A stretch of 39,721 bases of DNA from an uncultured Eubacterium sp. (GCA_904420085.1 CAJFUA010000033.1:1-39721); one strand, 5' to 3'; positions 24,574-33,215 are shown, counted from the first letter of the stretch. Notes: generated by a model not told the origin, from the sequence alone. Numbers and translations are program-made.

Positions 24574-26268
24574 ATGTACAAGGGAATAGCAGGTTCCGAG
24601 GGAATCGGAATCGGAAATGTTGTTATAATCGAAGAACATGAAATAAATATTGAGACAAAGACAGTGACAGATACAGATGCAGAGCTTGTAAGACTGCAGT
24701 CAGCCATTGAAAAATTTGTGGAAGCCACAAATCAGATGGCGGATAAAATGGATGAGACTGTAGGCAAAAAAGATGCAGATATTTTAAGAGGTCATATCCA
24801 GATGCTTCAGGATCCGATGATTGAGGAGCAGATATCAGCATTGATTGTGGCAGAGAAAGTGACGGCTGAGATGGCAGTGGATCAGGTGTTGGAGCAGACA
24901 GCTGAGATGTTTTCGCAGATACCGGACGAACTGTTACAACAGAGAGCAACGGATTTCAGAGATATTAAGACCAGAATGGTAAAATTGTTATTAGGCATTG
25001 AGGATGTTGATATTTCTCAGGTGCCTGCCGATACGGTTCTGGTGGCAAGAGATTTGACACCGTCCATGACCGCAGGAATAAATCCGGATAATATTGCCGG
25101 AATTCTTACGGAAGTGGGGGGAAGAACATCCCACTCAGCCATTTTGGCAAGAGCAATGGAAATTCCTGCAGTTTTAAGTATTGAAGGAATTTGCAGTATT
25201 GTAAAAAATGGCGACAAGGTAGTTATGGATGGCGCCAGTGGAGAAGCCATTATCAATCCGGATGATGATACTGTCAGGGAATTTCAGCAGAAACTGGATG
25301 TATACCAGAAAGAAAAAGCGTTGCTGGCAGAATATGCAGGAAAACCGTCTGTCACGAAAGACGGAACAAAAGTTGAACTGGTATGCAATATCGGAAAGCC
25401 GGAAGATGCAAAGAAAGTTGTGGAATGCGATGGAGAGGGCGTTGGCCTGTTCCGGACAGAATTCTTATTTATGGACAGAGACAGCATACCGACAGAAGAG
25501 GAACAGTTTGAAGCTTACAAGTCCGTTGCAGAAACTATGAAAGGGAAGCCGGTGATTATCAGAACGCTTGATATCGGTGGAGATAAGGCGATTCCATATC
25601 TGGGATTGGAAGAGGAAGACAATCCGTTTCTGGGATTCAGAGCTATCCGGTTCTGTCTGCAGAGAGAAGACATTTATAAGACACAGCTCAGAGCTTTGGT
25701 TCGGGCAAGTGCATTTGGTAAAATAAAAATCATGGTTCCTCTGGTAACGTGCATCGAGGAATTACGCCAGGTAAAGGCAATGGTGGCTGACATCATGAAA
25801 GAGCTGGATGCAGAAGGCGTATCCTACAACAAGAATCTTGAAGTGGGCGTGATGATGGAGACTTCTGCAGCATGTATGATTGCAGATATTTTAGCAAAGG
25901 AAGCAGCGTTCTTCAGTATTGGAACCAATGATCTGACCGGTTATACCATGGCAGTGGACAGAGGAAATGCCAAAGTGGCATATCTGTATTCCACATATCA
26001 GCCGGCAGTTCTCAGATCAATTAAAAGAATTATCGAATGTGGCAGAAAAGAAGGAATCATGGTAGGCATGTGTGGAGAAGCGGCAGCAGATCCAAAACTG
26101 ATACCGTTGCTTCTGGCATTTGGATTGGATGAATTCAGTGTAAGCGCCACAAGCGTGTTGAAGACAAGAAAAATAATCTCAGGATGTGATGTGGAAGCGT
26201 GCAGGGCATTGGCGGAAAAGGTAATGCAGTGCACAACAGAGGAAGAGGTTTTAAAAATCTTAGAATAA
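24574..26268 (+). CDS. ptsI: PTS enzyme I (phosphoenolpyruvate-protein phosphotransferase)
   Basis: Enzyme I takes phosphate from PEP and passes it to HPr. At 564 aa it is a typical full-length protein. The phosphohistidine motif GGRTSHSAILARAMEIPAV carries His187. EGVGLFRTEFLFM and KPVIIRTLDIGGDK form the PEP-binding barrel, and VGMCGEAAADP carries the C-terminal catalytic Cys500. It is preceded by HPr and followed 24 bp later by a HAD phosphatase. Whether this is the only EI of the genome cannot be seen from the window. Confidence 0.96.
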   Translation: MYKGIAGSEGIGIGNVVIIEEHEINIETKTVTDTDAELVRLQSAIEKFVEATNQMADKMDETVGKKDADILRGHIQMLQDPMIEEQISALIVAEKVTAEMAVDQVLEQTAEMFSQIPDELLQQRATDFRDIKTRMVKLLLGIEDVDISQVPADTVLVARDLTPSMTAGINPDNIAGILTEVGGRTSHSAILARAMEIPAVLSIEGICSIVKNGDKVVMDGASGEAIINPDDDTVREFQQKLDVYQKEKALLAEYAGKPSVTKDGTKVELVCNIGKPEDAKKVVECDGEGVGLFRTEFLFMDRDSIPTEEEQFEAYKSVAETMKGKPVIIRTLDIGGDKAIPYLGLEEEDNPFLGFRAIRFCLQREDIYKTQLRALVRASAFGKIKIMVPLVTCIEELRQVKAMVADIMKELDAEGVSYNKNLEVGVMMETSAACMIADILAKEAAFFSIGTNDLTGYTMAVDRGNAKVAYLYSTYQPAVLRSIKRIIECGRKEGIMVGMCGEAAADPKLIPLLLAFGLDEFSVSATSVLKTRKIISGCDVEACRALAEKVMQCTTEEEVLKILE

Positions 26269-26292
26269 CTACACCAAAAATCGGAGGAAAGA

Positions 26293-27126
26293 ATGAATAT
26301 AAAACTTATAGCGACAGATGTGGATGGAACTTTAGTGGCAGATAATCATCTGACAATACCCGAAGCGAATGTTCAGGCGTTCGCTCTGGCGAAGCAGAAA
26401 GGCATTTACACAGTTATAAGTACAGGAAGACCATATTCTCTGGCAAAGAGAGAAAACGATACATTAAATGGTGTGGACTATATGATTGTATCAAACGGAG
26501 CAGCTATTGTTGACATGAAAACAAAGGAAGTCATCTATAGCTGCTATCTTCCTATAAAGACAGCGGAAAAGATTGTAAAAATATTTGAAAAGTACCCGCT
26601 TGTGTATGAGATATATGCGGACTGTAAAGGATATATTACCCGGTATACATATGAACATTATTTTGACGGCTCACTGCCTGTAGAGTTTATGCGGGAATAT
26701 AGAAAATTGATGGTTCTGTGTGACAGCCCCGGTGATGTTGCAAGAAATGCCAATGTAGAAAAAATGAATATAGACTATATGCCAAAGGAATGTATACAGC
26801 CTCTGAAGGAGGAATTAAGCCACATACCGGACTTGGTTTATTCGGCAGGATTTGACGGCAATATGGAGATTACGGCAAAAGGCGCCGACAAAGGAAAAGC
26901 ATTGCAGTGGCTCTGTGAAAAATTAAATGTTTCGATGGAACGTGTAATGGCCTTTGGGGATTCGGGCAATGATGCAACTATGTTAAAGACAGCAGGCTAT
27001 TCCTATGCGATGCTGTCGGGGAATGAGCTGGCAAAGGAAGCCGCAAAGTTTATTACAGAATACGGCAACAATGACGGAGGCGTGGGGGAGACAATAAAAG
27101 CATATTTGACAAAATCTGGAAAATGA
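26293..27126 (+). CDS. Cof-type HAD-superfamily sugar phosphatase
   Basis: This 277-aa Cof/YidA-type HAD hydrolase probably dephosphorylates a sugar phosphate. Motif I is DVDGTLVADN with the two catalytic aspartates, motif II is STGRP, and motif IV is MAFGDSGNDATMLK, with a C2 cap domain between. Lysine of motif III is in AKGADKGKAL. An AGGAGGA-like site precedes the start. Placed between enzyme I and the DeoR regulator, it may relieve sugar-phosphate stress if the pathway intermediate accumulates; this role is inference. Confidence 0.88.
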   Translation: MNIKLIATDVDGTLVADNHLTIPEANVQAFALAKQKGIYTVISTGRPYSLAKRENDTLNGVDYMIVSNGAAIVDMKTKEVIYSCYLPIKTAEKIVKIFEKYPLVYEIYADCKGYITRYTYEHYFDGSLPVEFMREYRKLMVLCDSPGDVARNANVEKMNIDYMPKECIQPLKEELSHIPDLVYSAGFDGNMEITAKGADKGKALQWLCEKLNVSMERVMAFGDSGNDATMLKTAGYSYAMLSGNELAKEAAKFITEYGNNDGGVGETIKAYLTKSGK

Positions 27127-27169
27127 AAGAAAATAAAACTATAACAATTTCATTACTAAGGAGGGGAGT

Positions 27170-27934
27170 ATGCTGGCGAGGGAGAGACAAAATAAAATTG
27201 TGGAAATGGTAAATACAGAAGGTTCGGTTTTAGTAAAGGAACTAAGCGAATTATTTGATGTTACCGAAGACAGTATACGAAAGGATTTATCTTTATTAGA
27301 AAAAAAGGGACTTTTGAAGAAGACCTATGGCGGTGCAGTAAAGAATAGAGTCAATACCCATGAATTATATGTATCACAGCGAAAAGGCAAAAATGTGGAG
27401 GAAAAGAAAGAAATCGCCAGAAAGGCTTTTGAGTTAATTGAGGAGGGAGACGTGATTTTTCTCGATATTTCTACAATTAATATTGAGTTGATTAAATTAA
27501 TTGTAGAGGCAAATCTGAAAATTACGGTTGTCACCAATATGATTGACGTTATGTTAAGTTTTACGGCACCGTCGGACACTAATCTGGTATTTATTGGAGG
27601 AAAGCTGAACAAAGGACGGGACGGATTTATAGGCTCCTATACAAATAAACAGATTGGAGAGTTTAATTTTGACAAGGCGTTTATGGGAACAGTAGGCGTA
27701 GATTTGGAAAGAAATAAAGTATATACATACGTTACAGATGATGCACTGACAAAGAAAACCATTATGGATTACAGCGAAGTCTGCTACATGATTATGGAGA
27801 GCAGAAAATTTTCCAGGGAGGGCAATTATCGGTTTGCCAATGTGGACGATTTTGACGGTGTCATTTTGGAAGAAGAGCCGGAGGAAAAAATATTAAAAGC
27901 CCTGCAGAAATTCGGTCTGGAAATTTATGCATAA
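27170..27934 (+). CDS. DeoR-family transcriptional regulator
   Basis: This 254-aa DeoR/GlpR-type regulator usually represses sugar genes and is relieved by a phosphorylated sugar. The N-terminal winged HTH is VKELSELFDVTEDSIRKDL with LLKKTYGGAV as the family signature. The C-terminal DeoRC sugar-phosphate sensor domain spans about residues 75-235 (IGSYTNKQIGEFNFDKAFMG lies within it). AAGGAGGGG precedes ATG 27170. The gene sits just upstream of the GRE promoter, where a perfect 20-bp tandem repeat is a likely binding site. Confidence 0.9.
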   Translation: MLARERQNKIVEMVNTEGSVLVKELSELFDVTEDSIRKDLSLLEKKGLLKKTYGGAVKNRVNTHELYVSQRKGKNVEEKKEIARKAFELIEEGDVIFLDISTINIELIKLIVEANLKITVVTNMIDVMLSFTAPSDTNLVFIGGKLNKGRDGFIGSYTNKQIGEFNFDKAFMGTVGVDLERNKVYTYVTDDALTKKTIMDYSEVCYMIMESRKFSREGNYRFANVDDFDGVILEEEPEEKILKALQKFGLEIYA

Positions 27935-27972
27935 TAAAAAGCCGTTTTTATTGAAGAGGAAACGGGATATAG

Positions 27973-28009
27973 AAACCACATCTGTAAGGAGACTTGCGGT
28001 GTGGTTTTT
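27973..28009 (+). terminator. Terminator after the DeoR gene
   Basis: AAACCACA (27973-27980) pairs with TGTGGTTT (28000-28007), followed by a short T-run and a second TGGTTTTTGG. It separates the PTS/regulator transcript from the GRE transcript. Confidence 0.75.
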
Positions 28010-28090
28010 ATGGTTTTTGGTTTAAGAAAAAAGATATTTTTCAAATTTTTAAAATAATACGCAGTAATAATGAAAAGAACCAGAACACAA

Positions 28091-28130
28091 AACAATAAAA
28101 AGTAATAAAAAACAATAAAAAGTAATAAAA
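28091..28130 (+). repeat. Perfect tandem 20-bp repeat upstream of the GRE promoter, likely operator
   Basis: AACAATAAAAAGTAATAAAA occurs twice back to back at 28091-28110 and 28111-28130. It ends six bases before the -35 of the GRE promoter. Helical-phase spacing of 20 bp (about two turns) and closeness to the DeoR gene suggest an operator. A/T-richness alone might also make an UP-element. Confidence 0.65.
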
Positions 28131-28136
28131 AATCTA

Positions 28137-28165
28137 TTGACGGACAAAGCGCGTAGTTGTAAAAT
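28137..28165 (+). promoter_or_regulatory. Strong promoter of the GRE-activase-aldolase operon
   Basis: TTGACG at 28137-28142, 17-bp spacer, TAAAAT at 28160-28165. Predicted start is about 28172, giving a leader of roughly 18-20 nt that carries GGAGG. Confidence 0.8.
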
Positions 28166-28189
28166 ATAGTTATAAATACAGGAGGTGTC

Positions 28190-30547
28190 ATGATGGATAG
28201 ATTGATAAAATCAGACAGGATTGAAACTTTGAAAAACAGAATGCTTTCGGTTCCAAGATTTGCATCCATTGAACAGGCGAGAATTATTACGGACACATAT
28301 AAGGAGCATGAAGACGAACCAAGAATTATGCAGAGAGCATATTCGCTGAAGAATTGTCTTGAGAAGATAAATATCAGTGTTGAACCGGAAGAACTGATTG
28401 TGGGAAACAGAACGGCAGGGGTCAGATACGGCGTGGTATTTCCGGAAAGCGGCAGCACATGGGTTGACAAGGAATTTGAGACTTTACCCACCAGACCACA
28501 GGATCAATTTAACGTAAGAGAGGAAGATATTCAATATTTCCGGGAGGTAATTTATCCTTACTGGCAGGGTAAGTCTCTGGAAGATGTATTGAGAGCCAGA
28601 TACGGCAAAGAGATTGATGAAATATCAAAGGTGGCAAAAATCAACCAGAAAGACCATGCTCAGGGACATATTAACCCGGATTGTGAAGGATGGTTGAAGA
28701 AAGGTCCGGCAGGATTAAAGGCAGAGGCAGAGGCATATCTGGAAAAGGAAACAGATGAGGAGAAGAAACTTTTCTATCAGAGCGTTGTCACTGTTATGGA
28801 AGGAACCATCCATTTTATACAGAGATACAGAGATTTATTAAACAGTCAGGCAGAAGAAAATCCGGCATGGGCGGATAATATGAGAACGGTTGCCCGGGTC
28901 TGTGACAATATTTCAAAGAGACCGGCAGAAACATTCCACGAGGCGGCACAGGCACTATGGTTTTTATTTGTAATATTACAGATGGAGTCCAACGCATCTT
29001 CTTTCTCTCCGGGGCGGATGGATGTGTTTATGTACCCGTACTACAGACATGACATTGATAAAGGTATCTCAACAGATCAGGAAATTTTGGATATTATTGA
29101 GAGCCTTTGGCTGAAATTTAATGAGATTGTTTATATGAGAAATTCTCACAGCGCAAAGTTCTTCGCAGGATTTCCGATTGGATTTAATATTGCATTAGGC
29201 GGTCAGGACGACAAGGGTGAGCCGTATGAGAATGAGGTGTCCTATCTGCTGTTAAAAGCGCAGGAGCATATCGGGCTGCCTCAGCCAAACCTTTCGGTCA
29301 GACTTTGCGAAAAGACTAGCGATAAACTTCTGAAAGCGGCCATTAAAGTAGTGTCTCTCGGAAGCGGAATGCCACAGTTTTTCAATGATAATGCCGTGAT
29401 TCCGGCAATGATCGATGATTTGGATATAGAAGAGGCGGATGCGAGAAATTATGCCATTGTAGGCTGCGTGGAACTTACCACCCAGGGTAATAATCTGGGC
29501 TGGTCAGACGCTGCAATGTTCAATCTGAACAAGGCTTTGGAATTGGCATTGAATAACGGTAAATGCCTTCTGACGGGACAGCAGCTGGCGCCGGACAGAG
29601 GGAATCTGACAACCTTTGATACCTATGAGGAGTTAGAAGAGACATTCAGAGCCAATATCGATTACTTTATGGACAAGATGATACTGGCCTGCGAGCAGGT
29701 AGAACAGGCGCATATGGACTTATTGCCGACACCGTTCCTTTCCTCCGTTATTAATGACTGTATGGAGAAGGGCGAGGATGTGACAAGAGGCGGTGCAAAA
29801 TACAACCTGTCCGGTATTCAGATGATACAGGTGGCAAATCTTGCGGACAGTCTGGCGGCAATCAAACAGCTGGTGTATGACGAGAAGAAAGTAACCAGGG
29901 AAAGACTTCTTGCCGCACTGCAGAATAATTATAAAGAGGATGAGATTCTCAGAACCATGCTTTTAAATAAAGTTCCTAAGTATGGTAATGATGTGGAATG
30001 GGTTGATAACCTTGGCGTGAAGTGGGCGAAATACTTTAGGGAACGGTTGAACCAGTTTACCAACTACCGTGGCGGAAAATACCATACAGGTATGTATACC
30101 GTATCAGCTCACGTACCGATGGGAGAAAATGTGGGAGCATCACCGGATGGCAGATATGCTAAAACTCCATTGGCTGACGGTGGAATGTCGCCGGTTTACG
30201 GACGTGATGAACACGGACCGACCGCCGTGTTGAAGTCTGTAGCCAGACTGGATAAGAGCTGGACCACCAACGGTGGACTGCTGAATATGAAGTTCCTTCC
30301 GGAATTCTTCAAGACGGAAAACGGCATTGATAAGTTTGCTAAAATGCTTAGAACTTTTGTAGATTTGGAGATTCCACATATTCAGTTTAATGTGGTAAGA
30401 AAAGAAGATTTGCTGGCGGCAAAGGAAAATCCTGAACAGTACAGAAATCTGACTGTACGGGTAGCCGGATATACGGCATATTTTGTGGAGCTGGCAGGCG
30501 AACTTCAGGATGAAATTATTGCAAGAACAAGTTATAATGATATTTAG
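28190..30547 (+). CDS. Glycyl radical enzyme, PflD/YbiW-type (1,5-anhydrohexitol-6-phosphate ring opening proposed)
   Basis: The 785-aa protein has the thiyl cysteine in YAIVGCVELTTQGNN (Cys426) with the C-x-E glutamate of eliminase-type GREs, and the glycyl loop TVRVAGYTAYF with Gly760, 25 residues from the end. Pyruvate formate-lyase has two adjacent cysteines, so this is not PFL. The active-site neighbourhood (GCVELTT-GNNLGWSDAAMFNLNKALEL) resembles E. coli PflD. PflD and YbiW are reported to open 1,5-anhydromannitol and 1,5-anhydroglucitol 6-phosphates to 1-deoxyfructose 6-phosphate. The neighbours (PTS, activase, FSA-type aldolase) match that pathway. Either ATG 28190 or 28193 may be used; GGAGG at 28181-28185 fits 28193 better. 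The substrate is inferred, and choline, glycerol or propanediol seem unlikely from context. Confidence 0.88.
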   Translation: MMDRLIKSDRIETLKNRMLSVPRFASIEQARIITDTYKEHEDEPRIMQRAYSLKNCLEKINISVEPEELIVGNRTAGVRYGVVFPESGSTWVDKEFETLPTRPQDQFNVREEDIQYFREVIYPYWQGKSLEDVLRARYGKEIDEISKVAKINQKDHAQGHINPDCEGWLKKGPAGLKAEAEAYLEKETDEEKKLFYQSVVTVMEGTIHFIQRYRDLLNSQAEENPAWADNMRTVARVCDNISKRPAETFHEAAQALWFLFVILQMESNASSFSPGRMDVFMYPYYRHDIDKGISTDQEILDIIESLWLKFNEIVYMRNSHSAKFFAGFPIGFNIALGGQDDKGEPYENEVSYLLLKAQEHIGLPQPNLSVRLCEKTSDKLLKAAIKVVSLGSGMPQFFNDNAVIPAMIDDLDIEEADARNYAIVGCVELTTQGNNLGWSDAAMFNLNKALELALNNGKCLLTGQQLAPDRGNLTTFDTYEELEETFRANIDYFMDKMILACEQVEQAHMDLLPTPFLSSVINDCMEKGEDVTRGGAKYNLSGIQMIQVANLADSLAAIKQLVYDEKKVTRERLLAALQNNYKEDEILRTMLLNKVPKYGNDVEWVDNLGVKWAKYFRERLNQFTNYRGGKYHTGMYTVSAHVPMGENVGASPDGRYAKTPLADGGMSPVYGRDEHGPTAVLKSVARLDKSWTTNGGLLNMKFLPEFFKTENGIDKFAKMLRTFVDLEIPHIQFNVVRKEDLLAAKENPEQYRNLTVRVAGYTAYFVELAGELQDEIIARTSYNDI

Positions 30548-30557
30548 ACGACAGGGT

Positions 30558-30584
30558 GCAGATGCGGAAGTTGACCGCATCTGC
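30558..30584 (+). other. Perfect 10-bp hairpin between GRE and activase genes
   Basis: GCAGATGCGG (30558-30567) pairs perfectly with CCGCATCTGC (30575-30584) around AAGTTGA. CACAATAAAA follows, so there is no U-tract. It probably protects the abundant GRE message and lowers activase expression. Confidence 0.6.
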
Positions 30585-30640
30585 CACAATAAAATGTTTT
30601 GTAACCTTTACAGGAGATTGAAAGGCAGAGCAGTTGAGCT

Positions 30641-31552
30641 ATGAAGGGATATGTTTTTGATTTTAAACGATTTTCAACCCATGACGGTGCAGGAATCCGA
30701 ACCACCATATTTTTAAAAGGCTGTACGTTAAACTGCGTGTGGTGCCAGAACCCGGAAGGGATATCCATCAGGCAGAGACCACTGCATTTTCCGAAAAAAT
30801 GTATTCATTGCATGACATGTGTTCATTTGGCAAAAAAAGACGGTGTGATTCTGAACAATGGAGAAATTAAATTGGATGTGTCGAAAGAAGAGGATTGGAA
30901 AGCAATCATCGATCATTGTCCGTCAGGAGCGCTGACAATGGATTCCAGACAGATGACGGTGGAGGAAGTGTTGGAGGAAGCCTGCAAAGATACACCGTTT
31001 TTCAAGTATGGCGGCGGTGTTACGCTATCCGGCGGCGAACCGCTGTTTCAGCATGAGTTTGCCATTCAGATATTGAAAGGGCTCAAACAGCGGGGCATTG
31101 CTACTACCATTGAAACCGCATCCCATATTCCTACCAGAATTTATCAGGAGGCTGTCAAATATACGGATTACATTTTTGCTGATTTAAAAATTATGGACAG
31201 TGAAAAGCATAAAAAATATACCGGTGTGGGTAATGATTTGATTAAGCAAAACATTGAGTGGCTGTTAAAGTCAAAAAAGGCAGAAAATGTGACAATTCGG
31301 ACACCGTTAATTCCGGGAATGACAACGGATGAAGAAAATATTGCGGAAATAGCAAAGTTTATCACGGATATTTATCCGGATGTCAAATATGAGATTTTAA
31401 ACTATAACCCATTGGCGCAGGCGAAGTATGATATGGTGGATAAGGAGTTTTGTTTTGAAAAAAATCCACCGTTGTACAGTGATGAGCAGATGCGTGCTTT
31501 TGGGGAAATTGCCAAAGACAACGGAGTTAAAAATCTTCTGTTGGAAATATAA
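30641..31552 (+). CDS. Glycyl-radical enzyme activating enzyme (radical SAM)
   Basis: This 303-aa radical SAM protein installs the glycyl radical. CTLNCVWC gives the CxxxCxxC cluster (Cys28, 32, 35). A ferredoxin-like insert has CIHCMTC (Cys54, 57, 60) and HCPSGA (Cys93), enough for one extra 4Fe-4S cluster; many GRE activases carry two. GGGVTLSGGEPLFQ is the SAM-binding GGE motif. The start at ATG 30641 is forced by an upstream in-frame stop, but the best ribosome site, AGGAGA at 30612-30617, is over 20 bases away, which is unusual. It is placed 94 bp after its GRE. Confidence 0.93.
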   Translation: MKGYVFDFKRFSTHDGAGIRTTIFLKGCTLNCVWCQNPEGISIRQRPLHFPKKCIHCMTCVHLAKKDGVILNNGEIKLDVSKEEDWKAIIDHCPSGALTMDSRQMTVEEVLEEACKDTPFFKYGGGVTLSGGEPLFQHEFAIQILKGLKQRGIATTIETASHIPTRIYQEAVKYTDYIFADLKIMDSEKHKKYTGVGNDLIKQNIEWLLKSKKAENVTIRTPLIPGMTTDEENIAEIAKFITDIYPDVKYEILNYNPLAQAKYDMVDKEFCFEKNPPLYSDEQMRAFGEIAKDNGVKNLLLEI

Positions 31553-31610
31553 AAAGTGCATATGGCAGAAAGTTCTGCCTTAACAAAAGAAATATTTTGG
31601 AGGTATTATT

Positions 31611-32288
31611 ATGAAATTTATCATCGATGATGCAAATGTGGCAAAGGTTAAGGAGATTTGGGATTTGTACCCATGTGATGGTGTGACAACCAACCCATCC
31701 ATTCTGGCAAAAAGTGGAAGAAATCCTTATGATGTTTTGAAGGAATTGAGAGAAATTGTGGGAGAAGACGGAGAGCTTCATGTACAGGTTGTATCTAAGG
31801 ATGCAGAGGGAATGATGAAGGAAGCCGCTGTAATCCGTGAGAAGTTAGGGGAAAATACATTTATAAAAATTCCTACCACACCTCAGGGGCTGAAAGCCAT
31901 GAAGGCACTGGCGGCAGAAGGCGTCAACATTACGGCGACAGCCATTTACACGGCAATGCAGGCATTTCTTGCGGCAAAGGCAGGGGCAAAATACACGGCG
32001 CCTTACATTAACAGAATTGATAATTTCGGTTACAACGGTGTGCAGGTTGCCATGGACATTCAGGACATATTTGAAAATAATAATCTGCCATGTAATGTGC
32101 TGGCGGCAAGTTTTAAAAATTCGCAGCAGGTATTGGAACTGACAAAATACGGAATCGGCGCGGCAACCATCGGCTGTGACGTGATTGAAGGTTTAATTAA
32201 AAATAAGGCAATTGATGCAGCCATTGATGTGTTTAATGAAGATTTTGCTTCAATTACAGGAGAAGGAAAGACAATGGCGGACTGCTAA
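31611..32288 (+). CDS. fsa: Fructose-6-phosphate aldolase-like transaldolase (FSA/TalC)
   Basis: This 225-aa protein is a small transaldolase-family class I aldolase. The start MKFIIDDANVAKVKEIW with DGVTTNPSILAKSG and the Schiff-base motif TFIKIPTTPQGL (Lys86) match FsaA/FsaB and TalC. In E. coli FsaA/B reversibly cleave fructose 6-phosphate, and are reported to split 1-deoxyfructose 6-phosphate into glyceraldehyde 3-phosphate and hydroxyacetone after PflD/YbiW. Its place right behind the GRE and activase supports that role here. A hairpin GGCAGA/TCTGCC lies at 31565-31580 just upstream. No gldA-like dehydrogenase is seen in the window. Confidence 0.92.
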   Translation: MKFIIDDANVAKVKEIWDLYPCDGVTTNPSILAKSGRNPYDVLKELREIVGEDGELHVQVVSKDAEGMMKEAAVIREKLGENTFIKIPTTPQGLKAMKALAAEGVNITATAIYTAMQAFLAAKAGAKYTAPYINRIDNFGYNGVQVAMDIQDIFENNNLPCNVLAASFKNSQQVLELTKYGIGAATIGCDVIEGLIKNKAIDAAIDVFNEDFASITGEGKTMADC

Positions 32289-32340
32289 AACCTTTGACAG
32301 AGAAGAAATCTTATTAAGATGATGGTTGTGGAGTTGAATC

Positions 32341-32814
32341 ATGAGAAGAAAAGACAGGGAAATAACGGATTTTAACGAGATACTTGAAATTATAAAAAAG
32401 TGTGATGTGTGCAGAGTTGCAATCAATGACAAGGATTTTCCTTACATTGTTCCCATGAATTTTGGTCTGGATGTTCAGGGAGAGCAGGTTTATCTTTATT
32501 TTCACAGTGCATTGGAGGGAACCAAACTGGACCTGATAAGAAAAGATAACCGGGTTACTTTCGAGATGGACTGTGATCATAAGTTTATTCTTTACGAGGA
32601 ACGGATGAGCTGCACCATGGGCTATGCAAGCGTTATCGGTCATGGATATATGGAGTTTGTGCCGGAAGAAGATAAATATGAGGCGTTGAAAATACTTATG
32701 AGACAGTATCACGCAGAGGATTTTCAATTTAATACAGATGTCATCAAGGTGACGGAGGTTATGAAGCTGACTGTTACCGACATGACAGGAAAGAGAAGAA
32801 ATAATGTTCACTGA
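32341..32814 (+). CDS. Pyridoxamine 5'-phosphate oxidase-fold flavoprotein (NimA-like)
   Basis: This 157-aa split-barrel protein belongs to the FMN-binding PNPOx-like group often annotated as 5-nitroimidazole antibiotic resistance (Nim). RVAINDKDFPYIVPMNFG and YLYFHSALEGTKLDLIRKDNRVTFEMD are the typical strands that form the flavin pocket, followed by ASVIGHGYMEFV. The physiological substrate is unknown. It follows the aldolase after 52 bp and ends in a terminator, so it could be part of the same transcript, but it may equally be an unrelated gene. Resistance cannot be inferred from sequence. Confidence 0.82.
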   Translation: MRRKDREITDFNEILEIIKKCDVCRVAINDKDFPYIVPMNFGLDVQGEQVYLYFHSALEGTKLDLIRKDNRVTFEMDCDHKFILYEERMSCTMGYASVIGHGYMEFVPEEDKYEALKILMRQYHAEDFQFNTDVIKVTEVMKLTVTDMTGKRRNNVH

Positions 32815-32841
32815 GGACAGAAATGTCTCTTGGGAAACAAG

Positions 32842-32872
32842 AAACATGTGGCCGGCAGGTCGCATGTTTTTA
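32842..32872 (+). terminator. Terminator after the NimA-like gene
   Basis: AAACATG (32842-32848) and CATGTTT (32863-32869) pair around a G/C-rich loop, followed by TTTTATG. It marks the end of the sugar locus and the start of the accessory island. Confidence 0.75.
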
Positions 32873-32879
32873 TGTTAAT

Positions 32880-33142
32880 AAAAGATATTTTTAAAGATTT
32901 ACGAGAGCAAATATGAAATTTCTAAAACTAAAAACGATTTAATTAAATCAAAGGGTTTAATATTAATTGACATATTGATATAAATATGATAGTTTAAAAA
33001 CAAGTAAAGAGACAGGAAATGGGGGGAGAAAAACTTAAAAAATAACATTTATTTCAAAAGAAAAACTCCCATTAAAATGCTCCGGGTGGATAAGGATGTA
33101 TAAAAACTTAATACATTCGTGGCATTGTAAAGGTAGTAATTA
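32880..33142. other. A/T-rich junction without a gene
   Basis: About 260 bp with no convincing gene. TTGACA near 32971 could be a -35, without a good -10. A short in-frame tail with stop near 33100 may be the decayed end of a gene. Base composition shifts toward A+T from here to the window end. Confidence 0.4.
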
Positions 33143-33173
33143 AGGTATCAATCGAAAGGTTGGTACCTTTTTT
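33143..33173 (+). terminator. Terminator upstream of the tnpV pair
   Basis: AGGTATCAA (33143-33151) pairs with TTGGTACCT (33160-33168, one G-U), followed by TTTTTTCTTT. It insulates the small genes downstream; the gene it once ended is not visible. Confidence 0.75.
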
Positions 33174-33215
33174 CTTTGACTTAAAATCCGCACATTCGAT
33201 TTTTAAAACGCTCCT

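Noticed and set aside
28091-28130. Tandem repeat as a CRISPR fragment
   Set aside because: Only two units, directly adjoining with no spacer, very A/T-rich and without nearby cas genes.
27925-28491. 188-codon minus-strand open frame across the GRE promoter
   Set aside because: It runs through a terminator, a promoter and the GRE start, and its sequence is low-complexity.
28190-30547. GRE as pyruvate formate-lyase
   Set aside because: There is a single active-site Cys with C-x-E instead of the paired Cys-Cys of PFL, and the context is a sugar PTS plus aldolase.
28190-30547. GRE as choline lyase or propanediol/glycerol dehydratase in a microcompartment
   Set aside because: No shell-protein, aldehyde dehydrogenase or phosphotransacylase genes are nearby.
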